Positions 24,999-36,462 of a stretch of DNA of 43,641 nucleotides are shown piece by piece. The stretch's first letter is position 1. Each line of letters begins with the position of its first letter. The position numbers were made by a program, and so were the translations under genes. The stretch is from Flavobacterium sp. (lineage in GTDB: Bacteria; Bacteroidota; Bacteroidia; Flavobacteriales; Flavobacteriaceae). The notes under the pieces were generated by a model. The model saw nothing but the letters and a program-made list of their open reading frames with translations. It was not told where the DNA came from and searched no databases. Where the stretch lies: contig JADKBW010000011.1 of assembly GCA_016714905.1 (NCBI GenBank), forward strand, positions 1 to 43,641, given 5' to 3'.

Positions 24999-26352
24999 TT
25001 AATCAACCAAAGCCATCACCTCATCAAAATTCAACCCTCCGTAATTACCCGAACTCATTAATAAAAGTGCCGAATTATCAAGATTCAAATTAAAAAGGTA
25101 GTCTTTGAAATCTTTTGGATTTGTGTAAATAATCAAGTCATTTCTATTAAACGAAGACGCAATTTGTTCGTAGGTTACTTCTTCCAATTGCTTTATTTTT
25201 ACTGCGTCGGGAGAATAAAAAACAACCGCTACATCAGCATATTCTAGTGCACCTTGGTATTCTTTTAGAAATTCTGCGTTCAAACTGCTATAGGTGTGCA
25301 ACTCTAAACATGCAATTACGGTTCGATCGGGATATTGTTCTTTAACGGCTTTCGTTGTTGCTGCCACTTTACTCGGTGAATGCGCAAAGTCTTTATAAGC
25401 GACTTTGTTTTTACTTTCTGCTATTTTTTCTAATCTTTTAGAAGCTCCTTTAAAAGAGGCAATGGCTTCATAAAAATCAGCTTCGTCTACACCCATGTTT
25501 TGGCAAATCCATTTGGCACCTGCGAGGTTGTTGAGATTGTGCGCTCCAAATACTTCAATCGGCATGCCTCCTTCTGGCGTTGCTAGTAAAGTGACGCCAT
25601 TCTCAACTTTGTATTTGGGTGTAGTGTAGGGCAATTTCCGAATCGGGTTCGTCGCTGCTTCTGCTACTCTTTTAACCTCTGAATCGTCTTCATTGTACAC
25701 TAAAATGCCGCCATTGGTGATTAATTGGATGAAAATTTCGAACTGATTGACGTAATTTTCGTAGGTTGGAAATACATTAATATGGTCCCAAGCGATTCCA
25801 GAAATCAAGGCAATATTGGGATGGTACAAGTGAAATTTCGGACGTCGATCCATTGGTGAAGACAAATATTCATCGCCTTCTAAAACAATAAAGTCATTTT
25901 CTTCAGTAAGATGCACCATGGTGTCAAAACCTTCTAGTTGTGCGCCCACCATATAATCTACTTGAATATTATGGTAATGCATCACATGCAAAATCATCGA
26001 AGTGATGGTCGTTTTTCCATGAGAACCACCAATGACTACGCGGGTTTTGTTTTTCGACTGTTCGTATAAGAACTCTGGATAGGAATAAATTTTCAATCCC
26101 AATTCTTGTGCTTTCAATAATTCGGGGTTGTCTGCTTTCGCGTGCATTCCCAAAATCACTGCTTCAATATCACTAGTAATTTTTTCAGGAAACCAACCCA
26201 TTTCCTTTGGCAAAATTCCTTTCTTCTCCAAACGCGTTTTAGAAGGTTCGAAAATAGCATCATCGCTTCCTGTTACTTGATACCCTTTGTTGGAGTGCTA
26301 AGGCAAGATTGTGCATGGCACTTCCGCCAATGGCAATAAAATGTGTACGCAT
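24999..26352 (-). CDS. mpl: UDP-N-acetylmuramate:L-alanyl-gamma-D-glutamyl-meso-diaminopimelate ligase (frameshifted)
   Basis: Mpl ligates recycled murein tripeptide to UDP-MurNAc, feeding it back into peptidoglycan synthesis in the cytoplasm. The start MRTHFIAIGGSAMHNLALAL (ATG complement 26350-26352) is cut off from the rest by a net two-base loss near 26298. The main frame continues VTGSDDAIFEPSKTRLEKKGILP, the Mur-ligase P-loop GGSHGKTTITSMI, DFIVLEGDEYLSSPMDRRPKFHLYHP, the central GIAWDHINVFPT and the C-terminal domain with YKDFAHSPSKVAATTKAV, ending MALVD. About 450 residues, as in the family. The ATG directly follows the stop of the TPR gene (TAAATG), so they form an operon. Confidence 0.93.
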
Positions 26353-27050
26353 TTAGGATTTGTTTTTTTCGTTATAAGTAGCCCAAAGTTTCTTTGCTTT
26401 TTCTGGTTGAGCCATTTTGTTTTGTATAGATCTGCTAATTTTTTGATAGGTCGTTTTGAGTTACCAATTTCGATAGCTTTTAAATAGAATTTTTCTGCAT
26501 TGCTGTATCTTCTGAAATATTCTTCGATGTGACCTTTCGATAAATAGCCATCAACAGGAGAAATTTTAAGCAACTCATCCGCGTATTTTTTGGCTTTGCT
26601 TTCGCTTCCGCCAACGAATCCGGGCAGTTGAATGTAAATTTCCAATAAAGCCCATCTTGCTCCTATATGATTTGGGTTGAGTTGAATTGCTTTTTTAAAT
26701 GCAGCCTTTACATCATCAAGCAAGGCAAGCGCTTTAAACTTATTGGCTTCTTTGGCTTGCATCCCCATAGCGCCACCGTATTTGTAAAAGAATTCAGCAT
26801 TATTGGGTTTCAATTTTGTGAGTTTGAGGTAGAACGGAACTGCGGCTTCCCATTTTTTATAATGGCACTCAATATCCCCCAAATATTCGATTGTTTTTAG
26901 ATCGTTTGGATTTTGTTGTAATGAAGTCTCAAAATAACTTTTTGCGAGCTCATATTTCCCTGACTTGAAATATTTTTCTCCATTTTCAAAACTCGATTGG
27001 GCCAACAGTGACATCGGTAAAAATAAAAGAATAAATAGTAAATATTTCAT
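26353..27050 (-). CDS. Exported tetratricopeptide-repeat protein (frameshift near the C-terminus)
   Basis: The protein begins MKYLLFILLFLPMSLLAQ, a signal peptide cleaved after LAQ; the frame is open 19 codons further upstream, but that part has no signal and is unlikely coding. It contains about four TPR units, for example GEKYFKSGKYELAKSYFETSLQQNP and AAFKKAIQLNPNHIGARWALLEIY. A lost A in a run near 26418 moves the end out of frame; restored, it reads MAQPEKAKKLWATYNEKNKS with TAA at 26353-26355. About 232 residues. TPRs bind partner proteins; the partner is unknown. Being fused by TAAATG to mpl suggests a link with cell-wall recycling, an inference only. Confidence 0.82.
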
Positions 27051-27067
27051 CTGAAAAAATTGTGTTT

Positions 27068-27075
27068 CAAAAGTA
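27068..27075 (-). promoter_or_regulatory. -7 box candidate for the TPR-mpl operon
   Basis: TACTTTTG on the minus strand matches TAnnTTTG and ends 18 bases before the TPR start codon. No TTTG or TTG at the proper -33 distance is evident, so confidence is moderate. Confidence 0.45.
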
Positions 27076-27107
27076 CTAAAATAAAGATTGCATTTACTAG
27101 TAAACAA

Positions 27108-27331
27108 TTTGTTATTGTCAAAAATAACTCTTTAAAATACATATAAAATCGATAAAATACAGCCTGTTAATTTATTGTAAAGCACTATTAAGCAATACTT
27201 TGCAAATAAATTTCGCTATGATTGCTGATTTTTCGCATTTCATCGATTTTTGAGGTTAGTTACCCATAAAATAATTCTAAAAATGCGTATTACAATAACT
27301 TTGAAGCGCCAAATCATAATGCTTAAACCAA
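27108..27331 (+). promoter_or_regulatory. Upstream region of the first giant gene with two promoter candidates
   Basis: The divergent 5' region is AT-rich. TAACTTTG at 27296-27303 matches the -7 consensus 28 bases before the ATG at 27332 but lacks a -33 partner. TTG at 27175-27177 and TACTTTG at 27196-27202 (one base short of the consensus) form a second candidate with 18-bp spacing. A small open frame (27250-27480) overlaps the signal peptide in another frame and is not coding. Confidence 0.4.
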
Positions 27332-30300
27332 ATGAAAAAGAATTACTTCAATTCAAGGATTCCTTTTTTGCATCAAATTCAATCGATAAAAAATGTGTCT
27401 TTTGTCATTTTGCTTCTTGTGAATTTCTTGATGTTAAATCCCTTAAATGCACAAAGCATAACTGTAAATACGCCAGGTAATGGCAGTTGGACAGTTCCTT
27501 TGTGATGTTACCTCAATAACCGTTCAGGCTTGGGGTGCTGGTGGTGCTGGTGGAGCCGCAGACAACAATCCGAATGGTGGTTCTGGCGGTGCGGTGGCGG
27601 TTATATACTTATGCGGTTGGTCAAGTAATTACTTACAATGTAGGAAACAGTGGAAATGGCGGAACGGATGGAAACGGAACGGCAACTACAATATTGGGGT
27701 TGACAGCAAACGGAGGAACTGGAGGGGGTCAAAATCAAGGTGCCGGTGGTATTGGTGGAACAGCTACAGGCGGAACAACTAATGTTAATGGAACGAACGG
27801 ATTGTGGAACACAACTGTCTAGGAGCAGCAGGTGGATTTTCCAATGGATTAGCAGGAGGAGTCTCAAGAAATACTTACGGAAACGGAATTAATGCAACCA
27901 ATCCAGGAAGCGGAGGTGGTGGTGGCTATAGAAATTGCGGTGGCGGTTGTTCTGGTCGTGATGGTGGTGATGGTGCTAACGGACAAATCAGGATCACCTA
28001 TACCTCGGTATTTCAATTATTGTACACCAAGTTTTACTATTGGAGTCCGATCGATTTCTAATGTGACTTTTGCTGGAATCAATAAACGCTGTCGCGGGTG
28101 ACAATATGAAGTTTTGCAACACTGCAACTGTACTTCAAGGTTCGGCGACCAATGCCATTTCATTAAAAGGAAATACAAACGGAAATAACACTTACTATTT
28201 TAGAGTATATATCGATTGGGACCAAAATGGTATTTTCGGTACCAATGCACTGAAATTGCAATATCGGAACTTTGAAATTCTACAGGCTAACGGTGCTGCT
28301 GTTCCTCTATTAGGAATATCGCAGTACCTTCGGACTGCTTTAGGGCAAATCAAGAAATGCTTCTGGTTTTAAGTGCTGTATGTTCTGGACACCTTGCGCA
28401 GAAAAGTGATCGAGGGCAAGCAGAAGATTATGTTATCAATGTAACGGCTCCTATACCCACCATTACCAGTCTTGGTTCTACAAGTGGTTGTCCCGGAAAT
28501 TTGATTGTAATCAACGGAACAATTTTTGTGGCATAACCGCACGGAAGAATTGGTGGCACAGGTAACTTCAATTACTTCTTTTACAAGTACCCAAATAACA
28601 GCCGTAATCGCAACTGGAACTACTGGTTTTGTTACGGTAATTACCGGTTCAGGAACCGCTACTAGCAATCCGACTGTATTTACCGTCAACGAACCATCGG
28701 TCGCTCCAACAAGTATAACTGGAGTTTCATCCATTTGTTCAGGAGATTCAACAACTTTGACTTTAAGTGGCGGATCAGCGGGAACAGGAGCCGCAGCGCA
28801 ATGGTTTACGGATTCATGTGGAGGAACTAGCGTTGGTGCAGGAAATAGCATTACTGTTTCACCTTCTACCAACACAACCTATTTTGTTAGATATAGTGGA
28901 ACATGCAACACCACAACTTGCGCAAGTACAGTAGTTACAATAAATACACCCTCAACTGCACCGACGAGCATTTCTGGTACGACAACTATATGCAGTGGAA
29001 GTTCAACTACCTTAACAGTCACTGGCGGAACCGGCGGAACTGGAGCTACAGCGCAGTGGTTTACAGATTCGTGCGGCGGAACTCCAGCTGGCACTGGTAA
29101 TAGCATTACGGTTTCACCTTCGACAAACACAACGTACTTTGTACGATATAGTGGAACTTGTAACACCACGAGCTGTGCTTCAGTAACTGTAACTGTCAAT
29201 TCCTTATCAGTTGCTCCTGGCAGCATCACTGGAACTACGTCAATTTGTTTGGGAGATAATACAACTTTAACGCTAAATGGCGGTTCCTCTGGAACTGGAG
29301 CCACGGAACAATGGTATTCGGGATCATGCGGTGGAACTTTTTTAGGTAGTGGATCAAGTATAATTGTAGCGCCGACAACCACAACGGATTATTTTGTTCG
29401 GTACAGTGGGACTTGCAATACTACCGTTTGCGCATCTGTTACTGTAGAAGTAAATACACCTCATGCAATTTCGCTTCAACCTATAGTTTCACAAACTGCT
29501 TGTTCAGATACTGGCGTGAGTCTTTCGGTAACTACTACAGGTACAGTTTCATCCTATCAATGGTATAATGGCGCAACATTACTAGTCGATGGAGGTTCAA
29601 TTTCTGGAGCTTCCACAGCAACTTTGACAATAAATCCTGTTGCTATCTCCGACGCATCCACAAATTACTATTGTGTGGTTAGCGGACCATGTGCGCTACC
29701 TATCAACTCAAATTTCTCGACATTGGTTGTAAATGAGAAAGTTGCAATTACAGCGCAGCCACAAGTATCTCAAACATTTTGCACTGGGAATACTGCAACA
29801 TTTTCAATACTTGCTACTGGAACTGGATTGACTTATCAATGGTATAAAGGAGCAACGCCATTAGTAGATGGAGGTTCAATTTCTGGAGCAACCTCTCCTA
29901 CTCTTTCAATAAGCTCGTTGGTTGTTGGTGATGCATCTAATAATTATTATTGCATCGTCAGTGGAACAAGTCCATGTACTAATGTTACATCAAGCAATGC
30001 TGCATTAATCGTAAAGACATTTGCATCCATAACCATTCAACCTGCACCAACACAAACGATTTGTGCTGATTTGTTTGCCAGTTTCTTTATTACTGCTACA
30101 GGAGGAAATCTTAATTATCAATGGTATAAAGGTGCTACGATGCTGACTAACGGCGGTCCCATTACTGGTGCGACAACAAGTACATTAACCATCAATCCAA
30201 TTACACCAGCTGATGCTGCAAGCGATTACCATTGTGTTGTAAGCAATAGTTGCACCGTTGGATTAAGTTCAAATAACGCTGAACTAATTATCAATCAAAC

Positions 30301-33300
30301 TCCTTTAATCCCAGACCAAACGCTTACGACTTGTAGTGAAGAAACTTTCACTTTACCTCTTGTTGATGGAGTTCCTACAGCTGCAACAGTTATACCGACA
30401 AACACCACCTATACTTGGCCAACACCCATATTAACAGGTGGTATGACCGGTGGAATTGCGGGCAATAATGAAACCGGAATTAGTCAAACTTTAGATAATC
30501 CTACAAATACACCGCAAACGGCGCTCTATTTTATTACACCAACATCAGGGAATACAGGTTCTTGTATCGGCCCTGCATTCGCCTTATTAGTTACCGTAAA
30601 TCCAAAACCTGCTGTCAATAACATCACTGCTGCTTTTTGCAGCGAAGAAGCCTTTTCTTTTACTCCAACTAATGGCGGGGGAAATATCGTACCAATAGGC
30701 ACAACCTACTCATGGGGAATTCCAATTGTTACGGGTGGAATGACTGGTGGCACAATTGGAAGTAATGAAACTTCATTTAATCAAATACTAACAAATAACA
30801 CTAATGTCGACCAGACTGCTTCGTACACAGTTACGGCAACTTCAGGTTTGTGTCCGACGAGTACATTTTCTATAAATGTTACTATTCACCCGAAACCAAC
30901 AGTGGCAGGAAGTATCCTAACACAAGCGGTTTGCTCGGGTAGTCCAATTGACTCTATTATATTAAGCAATCCAAACGGAATTTCGGGCACTATTGACTAT
31001 AGTTGGACGCGAGATAATACCGTCAGCGTATCGGGAATACCTTCATCAGGAAATACCGATACGATTTCTGGAAATTTGATACATTTTACCAATATTCCGC
31101 AGACCACTTTATTTACGTTAACTGCAACTTCTGATGACAATTGTATTTCAAATTCGGAAACTGTTAGTGTGGTTGTTAATCCTATTCCATCTGTTTCAGC
31201 AGCGCCAGCTAGTCAGACTATTTGCTCAGAAAACGCAATCACTCCAATCATCATAACTAATCCAAATACTGTAACGGGTACCACTTTTAGTTGGTCAAGA
31301 ACCAACACAACCGATCTTATCGGGATTGCAGCTTTTGACAGTACGGCTTCAATCAGCGGAACATTAACCAATATTACCAATGTTGTACAAACCACAACTT
31401 TCACTATTATAGCTTCGGCAAATGGATGCGATACTACCATTAACACTATTACAATTACGGTAAATCCAAAACCAACCGTTCTTGCTTTACCGTTGACACA
31501 GTCAATTTGTGGAAGTTCGCCATTTGCTGACATCAATATATCCAATCCCAATAACGTAGCAGGAACAACATATAATTGGACGAGAAACAATATCGTTGAT
31601 GTAACTGGCTTATCAAATGTTGGTAGCGGGGCTACTATTTCCGGAACTTTACAAAATAATACTAACAGTGATCAAAACGTGACTTTTGACATTATTGCAA
31701 CGGCAGGAACTTGTCCATCGAATACTACAACCGTTGACGTTATGGTACTACCGACGCCACTAATCACGATTAGTCCAAGCACGCAAACGAGATGTCATTT
31801 ACAAGCAATTACAACAATCAATATCGGAAATTCAAATGCAGTGAGCGGAACAACTTACAGTTGGACAAGAGACAACACGGCTAACTTGACAGGAATTCCT
31901 ACGTTTGGAGGTGGAAGCAGCATTAATGGTACTTTCTCTAATAATACGACAAGCACACAAACGAGCATCTTTACAATAACGGCTTTGGCACCAAATGGAT
32001 GTAGCTCAACTTCTACCGTTTCAGTTACTGTTTATGCCCCTTTGGTTGCGCCAATAATTAATGCACCGCAGACCGTTTGCGTTCTTTCAAATCCTTCATT
32101 ACTGACAATTACAACTCCTGCCTCAGGAGGTTCGGGAGTTTATACCTATCAATGGCAAAATAGTACCAATGGAACTACCTTTAATAATATTGGCGGTGCT
32201 ACTAATACTACCTATCAACCACCGTTTGTAAATTTTGCTACCGTTAACACCTATTATCGATTGATCACAACCAATATTTGTGGCAGCGTAACAAGTAATG
32301 TCATCTTCGTTGAAGTTGTTAGTAATATTGGATTTTCGTTTGGATTTAATGATGGTATTAGTGGTCCAATCTGTTCAGGAAGTTCTTTTACACCAGATAT
32401 TAATTCCGTGCACTTTTCGACATCTGCCGTTCGATTTACATGGACAGCAGATCCAACCTACATTACTCCAGCAACGGGAGGACCAATCGGAACTACTGGT
32501 GGTGCCTTCTTCGGATTTAGAACTTCAAGTGCTACTATTGGTCCATTGACCGCTGTAAATAATACCAATGCAACCGTAATCACGACCGTAACTATAAATC
32601 CAAATGTATATAATTTTCCAGGTCCACCGACTGGAGCGTTTATCTGTAGTACTTCACCTCAGATCTTTGATGTGACGATACGACCTATTCCAGTTGCCGT
32701 GGCAACCGGAAACAATACAACAATTTGTAACGGAAGTGGCGCGGGCATCGTAGTTAGTGGCAACATTACCGATGCACCCACAAGTTATGCATGGACAAGA
32801 AATAATACAACAAATGTAACTGGGACAAACTCCGGAAATTCCGGAAATATTGTTGCAGGCGGCACCTTTTCACTAAATCCTACGTTGACTAATACTACTG
32901 CATTAAGTCAAATCGTTCAATTTACAATTACACCATCATCCAATGGATGTCTTGGAACTCCAATAGTTGTTTCGATTACTGTTGTGCCTACTGTTACCGC
33001 CGGAATTATTGCTGCAAATCAGACCATTTGCAATGGAGGAGATCCCGCAGCATTTACGCAAACCACTGCCGCAACTGGTGTGAATTTGACTTATCAATGG
33101 CAAAGTAGTACAGACAATATTTTGTTTACAGATATTTTAGCAGCGACTTCCAACACTTATGATTCTGGAGTATTAGGACAAACCACTTGGTTTAGAAGAG
33201 TGGTAACGTCGACGGTAAATGGGACAAATTGTGCCGCTACATCAGCACCGATTTCGGTTACGGTAAATACAATCAATCCAGGGTCTATTTCTGGAACTCA

Positions 33301-36181
33301 AACGATTTGCAATGGCGGTGATCCAACTGGTTTTAACAGTGTAGCTGCTTCTGGTGCTGGCGTCATTTCCTATCAATGGCAAAGCAACACGACAGGATGT
33401 GGCGGATCGTGGGTAGACATCGCAACTGCCATTAACCCGACTTATGATATTCCAGCCGGATTAGCGGTTACTACCTATTACCGACGTGTAGCTACTTCAA
33501 CTTTAAATAGTGCGGCTTGTTCAGATTTTAGTAATTGCATCACCGTATTTGTTAATACAGTAACTCCGGGGACAGTCGGAAACGATCAGACTTTGTGTGG
33601 AAATAATCCTGCGGCCTTTACTGAATTATCTTCAGCTACCGCAGCGGGAACGATCTCCTATCAATGGCAAAGCAGTACAACAGGATGCGGAGGTCCATGG
33701 ACGACAATCATTGGCGCAACATTAGCAACTTATGACGCACCAGCTGGAGTTACAGTCACAACTTACTATCAAAGAATAACGACCTCTATTTTAAATACGG
33801 TAACTTGTTCAGCAACAAGCAACTGCATCACTGTAACTGCTAATGCCATTACACCAGGAACGATTAGCGGAAACAGAACGATTTGCAACGGCGGAGATCC
33901 TGCAGCATTTACTGTTTCAGTTGCGGCAACAGGCACCAACTTAACTTATCAATGGCAAATTAGTACAACAACCAGTGCAGGTCCATGGACAGATTTAAGC
34001 GGTGAAGTAAATGCAACCTATGATGCACCAGGTCCGATAATGCAAACAACATATTATAGACGAATTGCTTTTGCGACTGTCAATAGTACCAGCTGTTCTG
34101 CAACATCTAACTTTGTAACTGTTTTTGTGAACTCAGTTACGCCATCAACGGTATCAGGAGATCAAAGTGTCTGTGGCGTTTTTGACGATCCAGTTGCATT
34201 CACAGTCACGAGTTCAGCGACTGCAAGCGGAACGCTTTCTTACCAATGGCAAAGCAATACGACCGGTTGCGGTGGCGCGTGGACGAACATTGTTGGGGCA
34301 ACCAGTGCAACTTATGATGCGCCGAATGTGCTTTTAACCACGTATTATCGTGTGGTAATAACATCAACTCTAAATAGTGTGCAATGTACAGCTATTAGCA
34401 ATTGCCTTACCATTACAAGCAATAGCAAAACATGGAATGGAACAGTAAATACAGACTGGAATAATGCTTCAAATTGGTCGCCAATTGGAGTTCCTACCAT
34501 CGCGGATTGTGTCGTAATTCCTAATGTTGCCAACGATCCTGAAATAACGGGAAGTAATTTTAGTGCCTTTGCAAAATCATTATCCATTTTGGCTGGAGCC
34601 GAACTTGAATTAAGTTCAAATAATTCTATTACCGTTAACGATGCGATAAATGTAAATGCAACAGGTTCGTTCGAAATTGACAATAATGCAAGCCTCGTTC
34701 AGATTAATAACACACCAAACATTGGTCGCGTCAATATAGAGCGAATTACGCAACCGATGTATCGTTTTGATTATACCTATTGGGGAACACCTGTTACAGC
34801 GGGCTCGAATTTCACCCTTGGAATGTTATCCCCTTTGACACTTTCTGATAAGTATTTTAGCTGGACACCTAGTGTTTCGAATAGTTTTGGAAGTTGGTTT
34901 TTTGAATCGGCAGCAACGGTCATGAATCCAATCAAAGGGTATATCGTAAGAGCTCCTCAAACCTTTTCATTTACACCAGATGTAAAAGTTCCGTATACTG
35001 CTAACTTTATTGGTACTCCAAACAATGGTGACATTTTGTGCCCCATCTACTTCGGTGGATTACCATTGGCGAATAACAATGATAAATATAACTTATTAGG
35101 AAATCCATACGCTTCAGCTGTTGATGCGGAACTGTTTTTGAGCGATCCTGCCAACATTCCGATTATTGATGGTACGATTTATTTTTGGACGCATAATTCG
35201 CCACCAAGCGCAGCCAATATTGATCCTTTCTATGGAGATTTCATCATCAATTACGCGGCTAATGACTATGCTTCCTGGAATCGTTTGGGTGGAACTGGAA
35301 CTACTGCTGCAGCTGGTTCTGGTGGTGCAGTTCCAAGCGGCTTTATCGCTTCTGGACAAGGTTTCTTTACTAAAAGTACGGGTACCGCGACAAGTGGAGA
35401 CCCAGTGGTTTTCAAAAATTCGATGCGTGTCAATTTTAACAACGATCAGTTTTTTAGAAATGCAATAGTAGATGCTAACAATAGTCGCACAAATCAAGAG
35501 GTAAATGAAAAACATCGACTTTGGTTAAATTTGATCAACAATGGTGGTTCATTCAATCAAATATTAGTGGGTTATGCAGTAGGCGCGAGCAATAGCTATG
35601 ATCGAGATTTTGATGGTGTCCGATTTACTGATAATAATACGATTACTTTCTATTCTACTTTACCTGATAAGAACCTAGTTATTCAGGGAAGATCATTGCC
35701 ATTTAGTGATCAGGATCAAGTACCCTTAGGCTATAAATCGACCGTAAACGATACGTTCTCGATTAGAATTGATCATTTTGACGGATTATTTGAGAATCAA
35801 AATGTTTATGTAGAAGACCGAATGCTGAATATTATTCATGATCTAAAGCAAAGCCCTTATACTTTTGCTTCTGGAATTGGTTCGTTCGACGATCGATTTG
35901 TTTTGAGATATACATCAAACGCGTTACTCAATCAATGAATTGGACGTTTCCGCAACACTATTTTCTTCCATCAATAATGAAAAACTGGTTGTTATTTCCT
36001 CAGAACTTATGACTCAATTGGACATTTTTGATATTTCAGGAAAACAAGTAAAACTTTTGAAATGGATTGAACCTCAAAAAGATTTGCAACTCAAATTTCT
36101 TTGGCAGAAGGTATTTATATCTTAAAAGTAAAACTCAAAAAATGGAATAGTGATGTCACGGAAACTAGTAAACAAAAATAA
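27332..36181 (+). CDS. Giant T9SS-secreted multidomain surface protein 1 (about 2950 codons; frameshifted)
   Basis: The ATG at 27332 opens MKKNYFNSRIPFLHQ and a hydrophobic signal peptide ending LNPLNAQ|S. After an indel at about 27497 come a glycine-rich domain (VQAWGAGGAGG; 27530-27990) and a GEVED-like domain (YYFRVYIDWDQNGIFG to GQAEDYVINV; 28190-28450). An IPT/TIG-like domain follows to about 28690. The long open frame 28526-35938 holds Ig-like and PKD-like repeats and a C-terminal module with WNG..DWN...NW, GYIVRAPQTFSF and GQGFFTKSTG. After another indel near 35930 the end reads LDIFDISGKQVK, LAEGIYILKVKLKNG and MSRKLVNK, a T9SS sorting tail. At least six indels break the first 1.2 kb. 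Exported and probably anchored at the surface; likely adhesive by analogy, not shown. Confidence 0.82.
28697..29459 (+). repeat. Three tandem 255-bp Ig-like repeats
   Basis: Units start at 28697, 28952 and 29207, each about 85 residues with the pattern APxSIxGxxxIC-GxxTTLTxxGG...QW...SCGGT...GNSITVSPSTNTTYFVRYSGTCNTT. Four Cys per unit are conserved. Units 1 and 2 are nearly identical in their second halves, which suggests recent duplication or gene conversion. Confidence 0.9.
29460..30299 (+). repeat. Three tandem Ig-like repeats of about 280 bp
   Basis: Units start near 29463, 29741 and 30023. Each has QP-xxSQT-xC...QWYxGAT-L-GGSI-GA...YxCVVS, an immunoglobulin-like Cys-Trp-Tyr-x-Cys arrangement seen in many secreted Bacteroidota proteins. 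Confidence 0.85.
30300..32050 (+). repeat. PKD-like repeat region
   Basis: Two repeats of the form TCSEE-FTL...TTYTW..PI-TGGMTGG-GxNET (30300-30890) are followed by four of the form VxQ-xC...ITxxNPNxVxGTTYxWTRxNTxxxxGI...ISGT-xNxT-xxQT-FTITA (30890-32035). These resemble PKD-like domains repeated in T9SS-exported proteins. Confidence 0.8.
32996..34425 (+). repeat. Five tandem 288-bp repeats
   Basis: Units begin near 32996, 33272, 33560, 33848 and 34136, 276 to 289 bases each, about 96 residues. The shared pattern is TPGTISGxQTICNGGDPAAFT...SYQWQSSTTGCGGPWT-I-GAT-ATYDAP...TYYRRV-TSTLNS-xCSA-SN-ITVTVN. Two Cys are conserved near the start and one or two near the end of each unit. Confidence 0.9.
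34424..36181 (+). other. C-terminal T9SS module of giant protein 1
   Basis: About 585 residues from SKTWNGTVNTDWNNASNW to the end. It includes RITQPMYRFDYTYWGTPV, LSPLTLSDKYFSW, NPIKGYIVRAPQTFSF, DKYNLLGNPYASAVDA, DGTIYFWTHN, NDYASWN, LVIQGRSLPF, PLGYKST and RIDHFDGLFENQNVYVEDR. This is the kind of module public annotation calls T9SS sorting signal type C, recalled from Flavobacterium proteins. A homologous copy ends giant protein 2. Confidence 0.75.
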
Positions 36182-36201
36182 ATTTTCTTTTTTTAAATAC
36201 T

Positions 36202-36238
36202 TACCCTCTAATAGTATTTTTGTTGGAGGGTATTTTTT
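36202..36238 (+). terminator. Rho-independent terminator after giant gene 1
   Basis: TACCCTCTAA (36202-36211) pairs with TTGGAGGGTA (36223-36232), ten pairs with one G-U, around an 11-base loop. Six Ts follow at 36233-36238. It lies 21 bases after the inferred stop codon and supports that gene end. Confidence 0.85.
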
Positions 36239-36462
36239 AAGATAATAGTAAGAAAAGACTGCTATACTATATCTTATATTTGAATAAAGTGATTATGGAA
36301 ATTCCTCATCATTTTCCACAGTATAGCTAAACAAAACGCAACAGTTGTCATCTATTCTTGTAAGATATTGATTAAAGTTAATAAAAAAGTAAACTTCTAT
36401 AAATGTCAAGGGATAAAATTTTGTAATTTTATAGCCCCATTTATTTTTTTTACAATAATATT
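36239..36462 (+). promoter_or_regulatory. Upstream region of giant gene 2
   Basis: TATATTTG at 36275-36282 matches the -7 consensus but is 180 bases before the ATG and lacks a clear -33 box. Closer to the gene, ATAAAATT-TTGT-AATTTTAT at 36413-36432 forms a perfect 8-bp AT hairpin. No protein-like frame is present. The gene may therefore have a long leader. Confidence 0.35.

Noticed and set aside
28369..29382. Two minus-strand open frames (168 and 167 codons) under the giant gene
   Set aside because: They mirror the Thr/Ser/Gly-rich tandem repeats of the plus-strand gene, have repetitive unlikely protein content, and no promoter or signal.
31213..31590. Minus-strand 125-codon open frame
   Set aside because: Shadow of the PKD-like repeats on the other strand; the plus-strand protein is clearly coding.
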